Source: Polaromonas sp. (lineage in GTDB: Bacteria; Pseudomonadota; Gammaproteobacteria; Burkholderiales; Burkholderiaceae_C). Taken from it: 64,000 nucleotides of DNA. A program made the position numbers and the translations under genes. Each line of letters starts with the position of its first letter. Position 1 is the first letter of the stretch. The DNA is taken from contig NZ_JACDDD010000002.1 in assembly GCF_013817205.1 (NCBI RefSeq), positions 1-64,000 of the forward strand, written 5' to 3'. Below the pieces are notes generated by a model that had not been told where the DNA came from, ran no database searches, and was given only the letters and a program-made list of their open reading frames with translations. Of the stretch, positions 1-10,446 are shown one piece after another.

Positions 1-638
1 GGCGCTGGTGTGGCGGCCGCTGCGGGCGCGCCAGCAGCAGCTTCCAGCACCAGCAGCACATCACCCACATTGATCTTGTCGGCCAACTTGACCTTGAGCT
101 CCTTGACAACACCGGCCTGGCTGCACGGGATTTCCATCGAGGCCTTGTCAGACTCCACAGTCACCAGCGACTGCTCGGCCTTGACGGCGTCGCCGACTTT
201 CACCAGCACCTCGATCACAACGACGTCCTTGAAGTCGCCGATGTCGGGCACGCGGATGTCGATGGAGCCGCCAGCAGCGGCTGGTTCTGCTATCGTTTTT
301 GTAGCTACCTGCGCAGTAACGACGGGGGATGCAGCCTGTTTTTGTTCTGAATCCGTGGCTGGAGCCGCAGCAGGCGCCGCAGCAGGCGCCGCAGCAGCCT
401 CGCCCGCCTCCAACACCAGCACGACCGTGCCTTGTTTGACCTTGTCGCCGAGCTTGACCTTGATCTCTTTCACAACGCCGGCCTGACTGGACGGGATCTC
501 CATCGAGGCCTTGTCGGACTCGACGGTGAGCAGGCTCTGGTCGGCCTGGATGGTGTCGCCGGGTTTGACCAGCACTTCAATGACGGTGACCTCGTCGAAG
601 TCGCCGATGTCTGGAATGGTGATGTCTGCCAATGCCAT
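1..638 (-). CDS. aceF: Pyruvate dehydrogenase E2 (dihydrolipoamide acetyltransferase), N-terminal part with two lipoyl domains; truncated by window edge
   Basis: Reverse-strand translation [51 protein letters not shown]... gives two tandem lipoyl domains ([11 protein letters not shown] twice) joined by an Ala/Pro-rich linker; directly downstream of aceE. Confidence 0.93.
   Translation of the reverse strand, partial: MALADITIPDIGDFDEVTVIEVLVKPGDTIQADQSLLTVESDKASMEIPSSQAGVVKEIKVKLGDKVKQGTVVLVLEAGEAAAAPAAAPAAAPATDSEQKQAASPVVTAQVATKTIAEPAAAGGSIDIRVPDIGDFKDVVVIEVLVKVGDAVKAEQSLVTVESDKASMEIPCSQAGVVKELKVKLADKINVGDVLLVLEAAAGAPAAAATPA
289..350 (+). repeat. Dispersed palindromic element (family 1) inside aceF linker
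   Basis: GCTATCGTTTTTGTAGCTACCTGCGCAGTAACGACGGGGGATGCAGCCTGTTTTTGTTCTGA. Confidence 0.7.
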
Positions 639-661
639 GTTCTTGTCTCCGTTCGCCGTGC

Positions 662-3397
662 TCAGGCGTAAAGCGGGTTGATCTTGTCGGTGTTGATGCC
701 GTACTTTTTGAGAGCCTCGGAAACCTTGGCAGCCGGCACCGCGCCGTCGTCGGCGAGCGCCTTCAACGCAGCAACCACGATGTAGTGGCGGTTGATCTCG
801 AAGTGCTCGCGCAGCTTGCTGCGGAAGTCGCTGCGACCGAAACCGTCGGTGCCCAGCACCCGGTAGGTCCGGCCCTTCGGAATGAAGGGGCGGATCTGCT
901 CGGCGTAGGCCTTCATGTAGTCGGTGGAGGCGACCACGGGGCCGGCGCTGCCATCGAGCTGCTGCGCGACGAAAGGCACACGCGGGGTGTCTTCCGGATG
1001 CAGCAGATTCCAGCGGTCGGCGTCCTGGCCGTCGCGGGTCAGTTCGTTAAAGCTCGGGCAGCTCCAGACACCTGCAGCAATGCCCCAGTCCTTCTCAAGC
1101 AGCGCCTGGGCAGCAATGCTCTCGCGCAGGATGGTGCCGCTGCCCAGCAACTGGACGGTCGGCGCCTTGGCGTCCAGAGCCGGTGCCTGTTTGCACAGGT
1201 ACATTCCCTTGATGATCTGCTCTTCTGTGCCGGGCTGCAGGCCAGGCATGGCGTAGTTCTCGTTGAGCAACGTGATGTAGAAATACACATTGTCCTGGCG
1301 CTCGACCATGCGTTTGAGGCCATGGTGCAGGATGACGCCGACTTCATGCGCAAAAGTCGGGTCGTAGGAAATGCAGTTCGGAATGGTGCTTGCCAGGATG
1401 TGGCTGTGGCCGTCCTCATGCTGCAGACCTTCGCCGTTGAGCGTGGTTCGGCCCGAGGTGCCGCCGAGCAAGAAGCCGCGCGCCTGCATGTCGCCGGCGG
1501 CCCAGGCCAGATCACCCACGCGCTGGAAGCCGAACATCGAGTAGTACACATAGAACGGGATCATGATCCGGTTGTTGGTGCTGTACGAGGTGGCCGCCGC
1601 AATCCAGCTGCTCATGCCGCCAGCCTCGTTGATGCCTTCCTGCAGGATCTGGCCCTTCTTGTCTTCCTTGTAATACATCACCTGGTCCTTATCGACCGGG
1701 GTGTATTGCTGACCATCGGGGTTGTAGATGCCGATCTGGCGGAACAGCCCTTCCATGCCGAAGGTCCGCGCCTCGTCCACCAGGATAGGCACGACGCGTG
1801 GGCCGAGCGCCTGGTCGCGCAGCAGCTGGGTGAGAAAACGCACATAGGCTTGGGTGGTCGAAATTTCGCGGCCCTCAGCGGTCGGCTCGATCACCGACTT
1901 GAAGGTCTCCAGCGACGGAACGGTGAAACTTTCATCGGCCTTGACGCGGCGGTGTGGCAAATAGCCGCCCAGGGCCTTGCGGCGCTCGTGCAGGTACTGC
2001 ATCTCGGGCGTGTCGTCGGCCGGTTTATAAAACGGGATGTCGGCCAGCTGGCTGTCCGGAATCGGGATGTTGAACCGGTCGCGGAAGGCCTTGATGTCTT
2101 CGTCGGACAGCTTTTTGGTCTGGTGCACGTTGTTCTTGCCCTCGCCAATCTTGCCCATGCCAAAACCCTTGACGGTCTTGATCAGCAGCACGGTGGGCTG
2201 GCCCACGTGATTGACTGCCGCGTGAAAGGCCGCGTACACCTTCTGGGAATCGTGGCCGCCACGGCGCAGCTCGAAGATGTCCTCATCGCTCATCTTGGCG
2301 ACCATCTCCAGCGTTTTCGGGTCCTTGCCGAAGAAATTCTTGCGCACATAAGCGCCGTCGTTGGCCTTCATGGCCTGGTAGTCACCATCGACCGTGTCCA
2401 TCATGACCTTGCGCAGGGCGCCGTCCTTGTCGCGCGCCAGCAGAGGGTCCCAATTGCTGCCCCAAATCAGTTTTATGACGTTCCAGCCGGCGCCGCGGAA
2501 GTCGCCTTCGAGCTCCTGGATGATCTTGCCGTTGCCACGCACCGGCCCGTCCAGGCGCTGCAGGTTGCAGTTGATGACAAACACCAGGTTGTCCAGCCTT
2601 TCACGCGCGGCCAGGCCAATCGCGCCCATGGATTCGACCTCGTCCATCTCGCCGTCTCCGCAGAACACCCAGACCTTGCGGTTTTCGGTGTTGGCAATGC
2701 CGCGGGCGTGCAGGTATTTGAGGAAACGCGCCTGGTAGATCGCCATCAACGGGCCCAGGCCCATGGAAACGGTGGGGAACTGCCAGAACTCGGGCATCAG
2801 CTTGGGATGCGGGTAGCTCGACAGGCCCTTGCCGTCGACTTCCTGGCGGAAGTTGAGCAACTGCTCTTCGGTCAGGCGACCTTCGAGGTAGGCACGTGCA
2901 TAAACGCCGGGCGATACATGGCCCTGGATGTACAGGCAGTCGCCGCCGTGGTTTTCGCTCTCGGCATGCCAAAAATGATTGAAGCCGGCGCCAAACAGAC
3001 TGGCCAGCGAGGCGAAGGATCCGATGTGGCCACCCAGATCGCCGCCGTCAGCAGGGTGCAGGCGGTTGGCCTTGACGACCATCGCCATGGCATTCCAGCG
3101 CATGTAGGCGCGCAGCCGGCGTTCGATCTCGAGGTTGCCGGGAGAACGTTCTTCCTGGTCCACCTCGATGGTGTTGACATAACCGGTGTTGGCCGAAAAC
3201 GGCATGTCGATGCTGCCCTGACGGGCGTGCTCGAGCAGTTGCTCCAGCAGGAAGTGGGCGCGCTCCGGGCCTTCACTTTCGATGACGGCGGTCAGGGCTT
3301 CGAGCCACTCCCGCGTTTCCTGGGAATCCTTGTCCAGCGCGTCATTCGCGGCTGCGTTCAAAGTGTCCACACGTGCCTGTTCCGGATTTGCAGCCAT
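662..3397 (-). CDS. aceE: Pyruvate dehydrogenase E1 component (homodimeric type)
   Basis: 911-aa [54 protein letters not shown] is the typical AceE TPP-binding region. Confidence 0.97.
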   Translation of the reverse strand: MAANPEQARVDTLNAAANDALDKDSQETREWLEALTAVIESEGPERAHFLLEQLLEHARQGSIDMPFSANTGYVNTIEVDQEERSPGNLEIERRLRAYMRWNAMAMVVKANRLHPADGGDLGGHIGSFASLASLFGAGFNHFWHAESENHGGDCLYIQGHVSPGVYARAYLEGRLTEEQLLNFRQEVDGKGLSSYPHPKLMPEFWQFPTVSMGLGPLMAIYQARFLKYLHARGIANTENRKVWVFCGDGEMDEVESMGAIGLAARERLDNLVFVINCNLQRLDGPVRGNGKIIQELEGDFRGAGWNVIKLIWGSNWDPLLARDKDGALRKVMMDTVDGDYQAMKANDGAYVRKNFFGKDPKTLEMVAKMSDEDIFELRRGGHDSQKVYAAFHAAVNHVGQPTVLLIKTVKGFGMGKIGEGKNNVHQTKKLSDEDIKAFRDRFNIPIPDSQLADIPFYKPADDTPEMQYLHERRKALGGYLPHRRVKADESFTVPSLETFKSVIEPTAEGREISTTQAYVRFLTQLLRDQALGPRVVPILVDEARTFGMEGLFRQIGIYNPDGQQYTPVDKDQVMYYKEDKKGQILQEGINEAGGMSSWIAAATSYSTNNRIMIPFYVYYSMFGFQRVGDLAWAAGDMQARGFLLGGTSGRTTLNGEGLQHEDGHSHILASTIPNCISYDPTFAHEVGVILHHGLKRMVERQDNVYFYITLLNENYAMPGLQPGTEEQIIKGMYLCKQAPALDAKAPTVQLLGSGTILRESIAAQALLEKDWGIAAGVWSCPSFNELTRDGQDADRWNLLHPEDTPRVPFVAQQLDGSAGPVVASTDYMKAYAEQIRPFIPKGRTYRVLGTDGFGRSDFRSKLREHFEINRHYIVVAALKALADDGAVPAAKVSEALKKYGINTDKINPLYA

Positions 3398-3672
3398 GGT
3401 TTTGTCTCCTGCTGTTGGCTGGGGTTGTCAGCCTGTGTTGAGTAGCATCTTCATCACGTTGTAACGCAATTTGGATTCAAGCCTCCAGTTTCCCACAATT
3501 AATCCAAAATTTCAAATAGCGCCTGCTGATTTCATATTGTGATATATCGATCCTCCGGGACCATTCGCTTCGGTATCGCTTCGATATCAACAGCATCGGG
3601 CCGACAACGCGTCATGACGGGCGGTACGGCAACGGAAACACGGTCGGCAGGGCGTAAACTTGATCGCCCACC

Positions 3673-6237
3673 ATGACCCTGCCCACACCCGCCCCCCCAG
3701 TTCGCCCGTCTGGCACCGCGCCGCTGGCGCAATGGCGCCGCTGGTGGCGCAAACAATCGCCGACCCGACAGGACCGCTTCGTCACCCTCGGACCACTGCT
3801 GGCCGTGATGCTGTTTCTGGCGGCGGTGATCGCCGCCTTCGCCTACCTGCGCATTGAGGAAATTGATCGCGAGCAGCAAGCTGTGAAACGCGATGTGGAG
3901 TATGCCCAGCAGAGGCTGCGCCTGCGGCTGCTGGAGCGCCAGGAGCAACTGATGCGCCTGGGCCGCGACGTCTCCAACAAGGACGTGGACAGGGAGGAAT
4001 TCACTGCCCAGGCCGAGTCGCTGGTCAACCAGTACCCCGAGCTGCTGGCCGTGACCTGGGTGGATGCACGCCGCAAGGTCCGGGCCGCCTATGTCTCCCC
4101 CAGTGCGAATCTGGCGCAGGCGCGAGTTTCCGGAGACCAGCTCAAATACGGTGAAACCGAAGGCACCTTCGGCCTGGCCCGCGATTTGCGCCAGCCAGTG
4201 TATTCACGCCCATTGAGCAACAAGGACGACGCCAGCTACAACGGGCCCACGCTGCAGTTGCATGTGCCGCTTGATGACCAGGGCAAGTTCGGCGGCGTGA
4301 TCCTCGGGGAATACGCGGTGGACGGCCTGCTTCGCTTCGGTGTGCCGACCGAGGTGACCGCCAAATATGCCGTGGCCCTGCTTGACGACCAGGGCAAACT
4401 GCTGGCCGGCAATTTGCCACCACCGCGCAACACCGCCGCCAAGCTGCTGCCCTGGTCCGACGCGGCGCAGGAGTATGAAATCCCCGTGTCGCCGGTTGGC
4501 AACGGCTTGTTGCTCAAGGCCCAAGGTTATCGCGCCTCGCTCGGCGTCGTGGGAAGCGGCTTTTTCTGGCTGGTCAGCGCACTCAGTGGCCTGACCGTTT
4601 GGATGCTGCTGGGCACCTGGCGCCATACGCGGCGGCGCGTGCAGGCCCAGGAAGCGCTGATCTCCGAGACCAACTTCCGACGAGCCATGGAAAACTCCAT
4701 GCTCACCGGCATGCGTGCCCTGGACCTGCAGGGCCGCATCACCTACGTGAACCCGGCCTTTTGCCAGATGACCGGCTGGAGCGAGGGCGAACTGGTTGGT
4801 CGCACCGCGCCTTTCCCCTATTGGCCGGAGCAAGACATGGAAACGCTTGCAGCCCGTCTCGATGACGAGTTGCACGGCCGCTCCACGCCGGGCGGTTTTG
4901 AGGTGCGCATCAAACGCAAAAGCGGCGCGATTTTTGATGCACGTATGTACGTCTCACCGCTGATAGACCCGCGCGGCCAGCAGACCGGCTGGATGACCTC
5001 AGTCACCGATATCACCGAGCCCAAGCGCGTGCGCGAGGAACTCTCCAACTCCTACGAACGCTTCACCACCGTGCTGGAAGGGCTGGACGCTGCGGTGTCT
5101 GTCGCGCCGCTGGGCAGCGAGGAGCTGCTGTTTGCCAACAAGCTGTACCGCGCCTGGTTCGGCGGCGATGTCGCAGGCCACATGAATTTGATCGCACAGG
5201 CCGGGGTGCCAGCGGTGCACCCTACCGACGACACGCTGGACGCCGTGGATGGCCTGGCGGGCTTTCCGACCGACACCCTGACTACGGCGCAGTCCGAAAA
5301 TGCCGAGATTTTTGTACCCGAGCTCGGCAAGTGGCTGGAAGTGCGCTCGCGTTACCTCACCTGGGTCGACGGCCGGCTGGCCCAGATGGTGATTGCCAGC
5401 GACATCACGCCGCGCCGCCATGCCGAGGAGCAGGCCGCCCTGCAGGCCGAACGCGCCCAGTCCGCCAGCCGCCTGATCACCATGGGCGAGATGGCGTCCA
5501 GCGTGGCCCACGAACTGAACCAGCCGCTGACCGCCATCAACAACTATTGCAACGGCATGGTCTCGCGCATCAAGGGCCAGCAGATCAGCAATGAAGACCT
5601 GCTGGTCGCGCTGGAAAAAACCGCCAAGCAGGCGCACCGCGCCGGCCAGATCATCCAGCGCATCCGTTCCTTTGTGAAACGCAGCGAGCCGAACCGCAGC
5701 TCGGCCGACGTGGCCACCATGGTCAGCAATGCGATGGAACTTGCCGACATTGAGCTGCGCCGGCATAACGTGCGTCTGAGTCACTACATTGCGGCACGCC
5801 TGCCGCCGGTGATGGTGGACCCCATTTTGATCGAGCAGGTGCTGATCAACCTGATGAAAAACGGTGCAGAGTCGATCGCGCAGGCGAAGCGGCCGACAGC
5901 GCGCCGCAGCGTCGAGTTGCGCGTGGTTCCCAAAACCATTGACGAACAAAACGTGATCGAGTTTTCGGTGCTGGATTCGGGCAAGGGCATGTCACCCGAA
6001 GTCATCAGCCGGCTCTATGAAGCCTTCTACTCGACCAAGGCCGAAGGCATGGGCATTGGCCTCAAGCTATGCCGCAGTATCGTTGAGTCGCACCAGGGCA
6101 GGATGCAGGCGGAGAACCTCTACAATGGCGACGAAGTGGTGGGGTGCCGGTTCACCTTCTGGGTCCCCGTGACTCCCCTGCTTTCACCAGCCCTGGCTGC
6201 CACAGAAACGCCGTCCCCGCCGGCCGGCGTTCACTGA
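3673..6237 (+). CDS. Membrane PAS-domain sensor histidine kinase
   Basis: Two TM segments flanking a periplasmic sensor region, PAS (ITYVNPAFCQMTGWSEGELVG), HisKA (MGEMASSVAHELNQPLTAINNY), HATPase (GKGMSPEVISRLYEAFYSTKAEGMGIGL). Confidence 0.92.
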   Translation: MTLPTPAPPVRPSGTAPLAQWRRWWRKQSPTRQDRFVTLGPLLAVMLFLAAVIAAFAYLRIEEIDREQQAVKRDVEYAQQRLRLRLLERQEQLMRLGRDVSNKDVDREEFTAQAESLVNQYPELLAVTWVDARRKVRAAYVSPSANLAQARVSGDQLKYGETEGTFGLARDLRQPVYSRPLSNKDDASYNGPTLQLHVPLDDQGKFGGVILGEYAVDGLLRFGVPTEVTAKYAVALLDDQGKLLAGNLPPPRNTAAKLLPWSDAAQEYEIPVSPVGNGLLLKAQGYRASLGVVGSGFFWLVSALSGLTVWMLLGTWRHTRRRVQAQEALISETNFRRAMENSMLTGMRALDLQGRITYVNPAFCQMTGWSEGELVGRTAPFPYWPEQDMETLAARLDDELHGRSTPGGFEVRIKRKSGAIFDARMYVSPLIDPRGQQTGWMTSVTDITEPKRVREELSNSYERFTTVLEGLDAAVSVAPLGSEELLFANKLYRAWFGGDVAGHMNLIAQAGVPAVHPTDDTLDAVDGLAGFPTDTLTTAQSENAEIFVPELGKWLEVRSRYLTWVDGRLAQMVIASDITPRRHAEEQAALQAERAQSASRLITMGEMASSVAHELNQPLTAINNYCNGMVSRIKGQQISNEDLLVALEKTAKQAHRAGQIIQRIRSFVKRSEPNRSSADVATMVSNAMELADIELRRHNVRLSHYIAARLPPVMVDPILIEQVLINLMKNGAESIAQAKRPTARRSVELRVVPKTIDEQNVIEFSVLDSGKGMSPEVISRLYEAFYSTKAEGMGIGLKLCRSIVESHQGRMQAENLYNGDEVVGCRFTFWVPVTPLLSPALAATETPSPPAGVH

Positions 6238-6273
6238 CAAGCTGTTTGATACCGTCTACGCAAAAGGTTTGGC

Positions 6274-6900
6274 ATGAGCTTGATTCCGAAAAAAGGCACC
6301 GTGTATGTCGTCGACGATGACGAAGGCGTTCGCGACTCGCTGCAGTGGCTGCTGGAGGGCAAGGACTACCGCGTACGTTGTTATGACTCCGCCGAAACCT
6401 TTCTGAGCCGCTACGACGCCCGTGAAGTCGCCTGCCTGATCGTGGATATCCGCATGGGCGGCATGACCGGCCTGGAACTGCAGGACCGCCTGGTCGAACG
6501 CAAGTCGCCACTGCCCATCGTGTTCATCACCGGTCACGGGGATGTGCCCATGGCAGTGGACACCATGAAAAAAGGCGCGATGGACTTCATTCAGAAGCCT
6601 TTCCAGGAAGAAGCCCTGGTCAGCCTGGTCGAACGCATGCTGGGCCAGGCCAAAGAGGCCTTCAGCGAACACCAGCAGTCGGCCAGCCGCGACGCCCTGC
6701 TGGCCAAGCTGACATCGCGCGAAGCCCAGGTGCTGGAACGCATCGTCGCCGGCCGGCTGAACAAGCAGATCGCCGACGACTTGGGCATCAGCATCAAGAC
6801 GGTCGAAGCGCACCGCGCCAACATCATGGAAAAACTCAATGCCAACACGGTGGCCGACCTGCTGAAAATCGCCTTGGGCTCGAACGCGCCCAAAGCCTGA
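6274..6900 (+). CDS. FixJ-family response regulator (REC + LuxR-type HTH)
   Basis: VYVVDDDEGVRDSLQWLL receiver; LTSREAQVLERIVAGRLNKQIADDLGISIKTVEAHRANIMEKL HTH; follows the kinase gene. Confidence 0.94.
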   Translation: MSLIPKKGTVYVVDDDEGVRDSLQWLLEGKDYRVRCYDSAETFLSRYDAREVACLIVDIRMGGMTGLELQDRLVERKSPLPIVFITGHGDVPMAVDTMKKGAMDFIQKPFQEEALVSLVERMLGQAKEAFSEHQQSASRDALLAKLTSREAQVLERIVAGRLNKQIADDLGISIKTVEAHRANIMEKLNANTVADLLKIALGSNAPKA

Positions 6901-6915
6901 GCCCGCCCTCCTGCT

Positions 6916-6976
6916 GCTATCGTTTTTATAGCTGCTTGCGCCCGTAGGTCAAAGACCGGCGGGCGTTTTTACTTGA
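6916..6976 (+). repeat. Dispersed palindromic element (family 1), intergenic
   Basis: GCTATCGTTTTTATAGCTGCTTGCGCCCGTAGGTCAAAGACCGGCGGGCGTTTTTACTTGA. Confidence 0.8.
6939..6970 (+). terminator. Rho-independent-like hairpin formed by a dispersed repeat copy
   Basis: CGCCCG-TA-GGTC-AAA-GACC-GG-CGGGCG followed by TTTTT, immediately after the response regulator gene. Confidence 0.65.
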
Positions 6977-6987
6977 AAATCAACCAC

Positions 6988-7854
6988 ATGACCGCACAAC
7001 TGATCGACGGCAATGCCTTGTCCAAACAACTGCGCGGCGATATCGCCAGACGGGCCGCCGCCCTGAGCGCGCGCGGCGCCACGCCGGGCCTCGCGGTGGT
7101 ACTGGTTGGCGAAAACCCGGCCAGCCAGGTCTATGTGCGCAACAAGGTCAAGGCCTGCCAGGACAGCGGCCTGCACTCGGTGCTGGAGCAATACCCCGCC
7201 ACCTTGAGCGAAGCCGACCTGCTGGCGCGGGTGGATGCCCTGAACCGCGACCCGGCCATCCACGGCATCCTGGTGCAGTTGCCGCTGCCTGCGCACATCG
7301 ACGCGCAAAAGGTGATCGAAGCCATTTCGCCGGCGAAAGACGTGGATGGCTTCCACGTCGCCAGCGCCGGCGCGCTGATGGTTGGCCAGCCCGGCTTCTG
7401 GCCGTGTACGCCCTATGGCTGCATGAAGATGCTTGAAAGCATTGGCTACGAGCTCAAGGGCAAACACGCAGTGGTCATCGGCCGCAGCAACATCGTCGGC
7501 AAACCCATGGCCCTGATGCTGCTGCAGAAAAATGCGACGGTCACCATTTGCCACAGCGGCACGCAGAACCTCAAGGCCCTGACGCTTCAGGCCGATGTCG
7601 TGGTGGCTGCCGTCGGCAAGCGCAATGTACTGACCGCCGACATGGTCAAGCCCGGCGCGGTGGTCATCGACGTGGGCATGAACCGCAATGACGAAGGAAA
7701 GCTCTGCGGAGACGTGGATTTTGGGGGGGTGAAGGACGTCGCGGGATGGATCACGCCGGTGCCGGGCGGCGTCGGCCCCATGACGATCACCATGCTGCTG
7801 GTCAACACCCTGGAAGCTGCTGAAATGGCCCCCACGGTCGCTCGCTCCGCGTAG
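6988..7854 (+). CDS. folD: Bifunctional methylenetetrahydrofolate dehydrogenase/cyclohydrolase
   Basis: [18 protein letters not shown]...[50 protein letters not shown] at 6988 preferred over the TTG at 6973. Confidence 0.96.
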   Translation: MTAQLIDGNALSKQLRGDIARRAAALSARGATPGLAVVLVGENPASQVYVRNKVKACQDSGLHSVLEQYPATLSEADLLARVDALNRDPAIHGILVQLPLPAHIDAQKVIEAISPAKDVDGFHVASAGALMVGQPGFWPCTPYGCMKMLESIGYELKGKHAVVIGRSNIVGKPMALMLLQKNATVTICHSGTQNLKALTLQADVVVAAVGKRNVLTADMVKPGAVVIDVGMNRNDEGKLCGDVDFGGVKDVAGWITPVPGGVGPMTITMLLVNTLEAAEMAPTVARSA

Positions 7855-8004
7855 CTCCCGTGGCCTTGCAGGCCGTGGCTAGCGAGACGCTTCGCCTCTG
7901 TCGCCTGTCCAAGTCTGCTCAAGCAGACTCGGAGCCGCAGGCTCCAGCCCCTCGGGGGCCGCTGCGCCTGCGGGCTGGCTAAGCCAGACCCGCGGCCCCT
8001 GCTT
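7829..8004 (+). repeat. GC-rich dispersed element (family 2), composite/longer copy overlapping folD stop
   Basis: CCCCCACGGTCGCTCGCTCCGCGTAGCTC...CCCCTCGGGGGCCGCTGCGCCTGCGGGCTGGCTAAGCCAGACCCGCGGCCCCTG. Confidence 0.8.
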
Positions 8005-8031
8005 GCAAAGAGTGCTGCGGTTCCTGGTTGC

Positions 8032-9285
8032 TCATTGTTTTCTCTGAACGAAGAGATTGCGTTTGGCGTCTCCGGGATACGCGAACGTCACAGCGCCATT
8101 TTTGACCTGTCCCATCACCAGCATATTGGCCGAGAGGGCATCCTTGTCCAGCTTGCTGAAGGGCTGGTCGTAGGTTGCAACAACCCCGTAGTAGGTACGG
8201 TTTTTGTTCTCCAGCGATGCCTTGATCGCTGGCCCGCTCAGGTTGCCGTCGCGAATACCCAGCAGGGCATAGACCAGGATATACGTGGCGTCATAGCCCT
8301 GCGCTGCGGCCATTGGCACCGGAATTTTCTTCACATTGAATTTTCGGGCGTAAGCTGTCAAAAACGAGGCCCGGCGTTCGTTGCTGGGTTCAGCAATAAA
8401 CGTCTGCGCCATGAGTGCACCATCGGCTGCCTCCTTGCCACCTTCAACGAACGACGGGAACGACAAAGGCCACGCACCCACCTGCGGCACCTTCCAGCCC
8501 AACGCCTGACGCCCGCGCGCAATGACCGCGTTTTCAGGACCCACGGTGTAGCTGAACACAACATTAGCGCCTGCGGTTCGTGCAGCTTTCAATTCCACGG
8601 TCAGGTCCGTCACGCCCAGTTTGAAACGCGTGACATAAACGGGCAGCAATTTTTTGGCAGTCAGGGCGCTTTCGACATCCTTCAGGCCCGCTTCGCCGTA
8701 GCCCGTGGTGTCTGCGAAAATGGCAACTTTATCCCAGCCACGCTTGAGAATGTCATCGACCACAAACGGCGCTTGAATCGCATCCTTGGCCGATGTTCGG
8801 AAAATATAACTCTCAGCCGGTGGAAACTTGGCCGTCAGTGGGGAGCCGGTTGCGCAGGGAATGATCAGCGGCACCCGATTGCTTTGAAACACATCAAGCG
8901 ATTTCGCCGCCACGCCCGTATTGCAAAAGCCGATGGTTGCCGAAACCTTCTCCGCTATGAGCTCTTGCGACATCTTCAGCCCGGTGTCGGGATCGGCCTT
9001 ATCGTCCTTTTTTACCAGTTCGATCTTGCGACCCAGATACCCGCCTACGGCATTGATTTCATCGACTGCCTGCTGGACGCCGTTGAACATCGGAACACCG
9101 AAATCAGCCGACGCCCCAGTCAAGGGGCCGATGACCCCAATCTTCAAGGGATTGCCACCGGGCGCTGCGGCGCCTTGCGCCCAGACTGCCCCTGCAGTTG
9201 TAAGGACTGCAGCGGCTAAAAGAAATTTGAGGGGAACGGTCCCAGCGCGGGAAAGCCGCCCGAAATTTGCGCGAATCAACATCAT
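8032..9285 (-). CDS. Branched-chain amino acid ABC transporter-type substrate-binding protein (LivK family)
   Basis: Signal peptide then PLKIGVIGPLTGASADFGVPMFNGVQQAVDEINAVGGYLGRKIELVKKDDKADP. Confidence 0.9.
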   Translation of the reverse strand: MMLIRANFGRLSRAGTVPLKFLLAAAVLTTAGAVWAQGAAAPGGNPLKIGVIGPLTGASADFGVPMFNGVQQAVDEINAVGGYLGRKIELVKKDDKADPDTGLKMSQELIAEKVSATIGFCNTGVAAKSLDVFQSNRVPLIIPCATGSPLTAKFPPAESYIFRTSAKDAIQAPFVVDDILKRGWDKVAIFADTTGYGEAGLKDVESALTAKKLLPVYVTRFKLGVTDLTVELKAARTAGANVVFSYTVGPENAVIARGRQALGWKVPQVGAWPLSFPSFVEGGKEAADGALMAQTFIAEPSNERRASFLTAYARKFNVKKIPVPMAAAQGYDATYILVYALLGIRDGNLSGPAIKASLENKNRTYYGVVATYDQPFSKLDKDALSANMLVMGQVKNGAVTFAYPGDAKRNLFVQRKQ

Positions 9286-9405
9286 GTGCTCCTAAATACC
9301 GCTAGCCTGAGGGCACAGACGATAAGAGAGGAGCGAGTTTTCCCGCAGCGGCCATGTAGCTGTCAGCAAGTCGTCAGACCGCTATTGGCACCTCACATAC
9401 GGGGA

Positions 9406-9843
9406 TCAGGAGGCGCGCGTATTACCTGACAGTCGCAACAAGACCATTCCGGCACACACCCACTGGAGCAGGTACATCGCGCTGCCAAGCCCGTGCCAGA
9501 AACGAAGGTCACCGCCGCTGGCGCGCGCAGTGACGATCTTCGACGCCACGCCGAACTCCACCAGCACCGCCAGCAGCAAGCCAGCCACTACATATTTCAT
9601 AGCAGCTTGCGCAGACGGGGAAAGGGCTGGAGCCTCTTTTTTATTCAAGAGCAGCAGCAGGAGCATGGCGCAGGCCACGCTGAGCCAGGTCTGGGCGGTG
9701 AACAGTTTCGCTGCCATGGCACCGGCCGCAGCCGGACCGGGCAGGTGAATGAACAACATCGGCACCACGATGAAACCCAGACCGGTCAGGCTGCCCCACC
9801 AGAGGGCAGCCAGCAGGATGCTGATGTGTGACCGGGTGTTCAA
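9406..9843 (-). CDS. DUF4149 domain-containing membrane protein
   Basis: 145 aa, four hydrophobic segments, ALWWGSLTGLGFIVVPMLF; sits next to greA as in related genomes. Confidence 0.8.
   Translation of the reverse strand: MNTRSHISILLAALWWGSLTGLGFIVVPMLFIHLPGPAAAGAMAAKLFTAQTWLSVACAMLLLLLLNKKEAPALSPSAQAAMKYVVAGLLLAVLVEFGVASKIVTARASGGDLRFWHGLGSAMYLLQWVCAGMVLLRLSGNTRAS
9587..9649 (+). repeat. Dispersed palindromic element (family 1) inside DUF4149 gene
   Basis: ACTACATATTTCATAGCAGCTTGCGCAGACGGGGAAAGGGCTGGAGCCTCTTTTTTATTCAAG. Confidence 0.75.
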
Positions 9844-9923
9844 GATCGGGGCCGGGGGTGCCCCGCCTCAGAATGAACGGCAGCGAGCTGCGCGTGAGCA
9901 CTCATTGTTCAAGCAGAGGCGCA

Positions 9924-10400
9924 TCAGATGTACATCACCGCGATGATTTCATAGCGGCGGATGCCGCCAGGCGCCTGCACCTCGGCGGTGTCACCCTCGT
10001 CCTTGCCGATCAGCGCGCGCGCAATCGGCGAGCTGATGTTGACCAGACCCAGCTTGATGTCGGCCTCGTCCTCGCCGACGATCTGGTAGGTCACCTTGTC
10101 GCCGGTGTCTTCGTCTTCGAGCTCGATGGTCGAGCCGAAGACCACCTTGCCGCCGGCGTCCACCTCGGTCGGGTCAATGATCTGCGCCGCCGACAGCTTG
10201 CCTTCGATCTCCTGGATCCGGCCTTCGACAAATCCCTGTTTGTCCTTGGCGGCGTCGTATTCCGCGTTCTCGCTGAGGTCGCCCTGGGCGCGCGCCTCCG
10301 AGATCAGGTTGATCACATGAGGGCGCTCTACCGTCTTGAGCTGGTGCAGTTCGGCCTTGAGCTTTTCTGCGCCTTTTTTGGTAATGGGAATGGTTGCCAT
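9924..10400 (-). CDS. greA: Transcription elongation factor GreA
   Basis: [65 protein letters not shown] at 10400. Confidence 0.97.
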   Translation of the reverse strand: MATIPITKKGAEKLKAELHQLKTVERPHVINLISEARAQGDLSENAEYDAAKDKQGFVEGRIQEIEGKLSAAQIIDPTEVDAGGKVVFGSTIELEDEDTGDKVTYQIVGEDEADIKLGLVNISSPIARALIGKDEGDTAEVQAPGGIRRYEIIAVMYI

Positions 10401-10422
10401 GTTCAAGTCCTGCAAAAGCGAA

Positions 10423-10446
10423 ACCGCCGGGCATCTGCCCGGCGGT
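10423..10446 (-). promoter_or_regulatory. Strong GC-rich hairpin in the greA leader
   Basis: ACCGCCGGGC-AGAT-GCCCGGCGGT perfect inverted repeat 22 nt upstream of the greA ATG, followed by TTTCGCTTTTGC on the minus strand. Confidence 0.6.

Noticed and set aside
60-638. Two similar ~200-bp blocks at the left edge as a DNA repeat
   Set aside because: They are the tandem lipoyl domains of AceF, an expected protein-domain duplication.
632-3445. 937-aa plus-strand ORF antisense to aceE, and similar giant antisense ORFs (18288-21086, 41686-44223, 47936-49816, 53731-55659)
   Set aside because: They mirror well-identified genes, have His/Gln/Val-rich low-complexity composition typical of antisense frames in high-GC DNA, and show no recognisable domains.
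3513-3550. AAAATTTCAAATAGCGCCTGCTGATTTC upstream of aceE as a family 1 copy
   Set aside because: Only a partial core match and no second stem; insufficient.
8954-8990. GCTATGAGCTCTTGCGACATC in the substrate-binding protein gene as a family 1 copy
   Set aside because: Lacks the palindrome spacer and downstream stem; likely chance.
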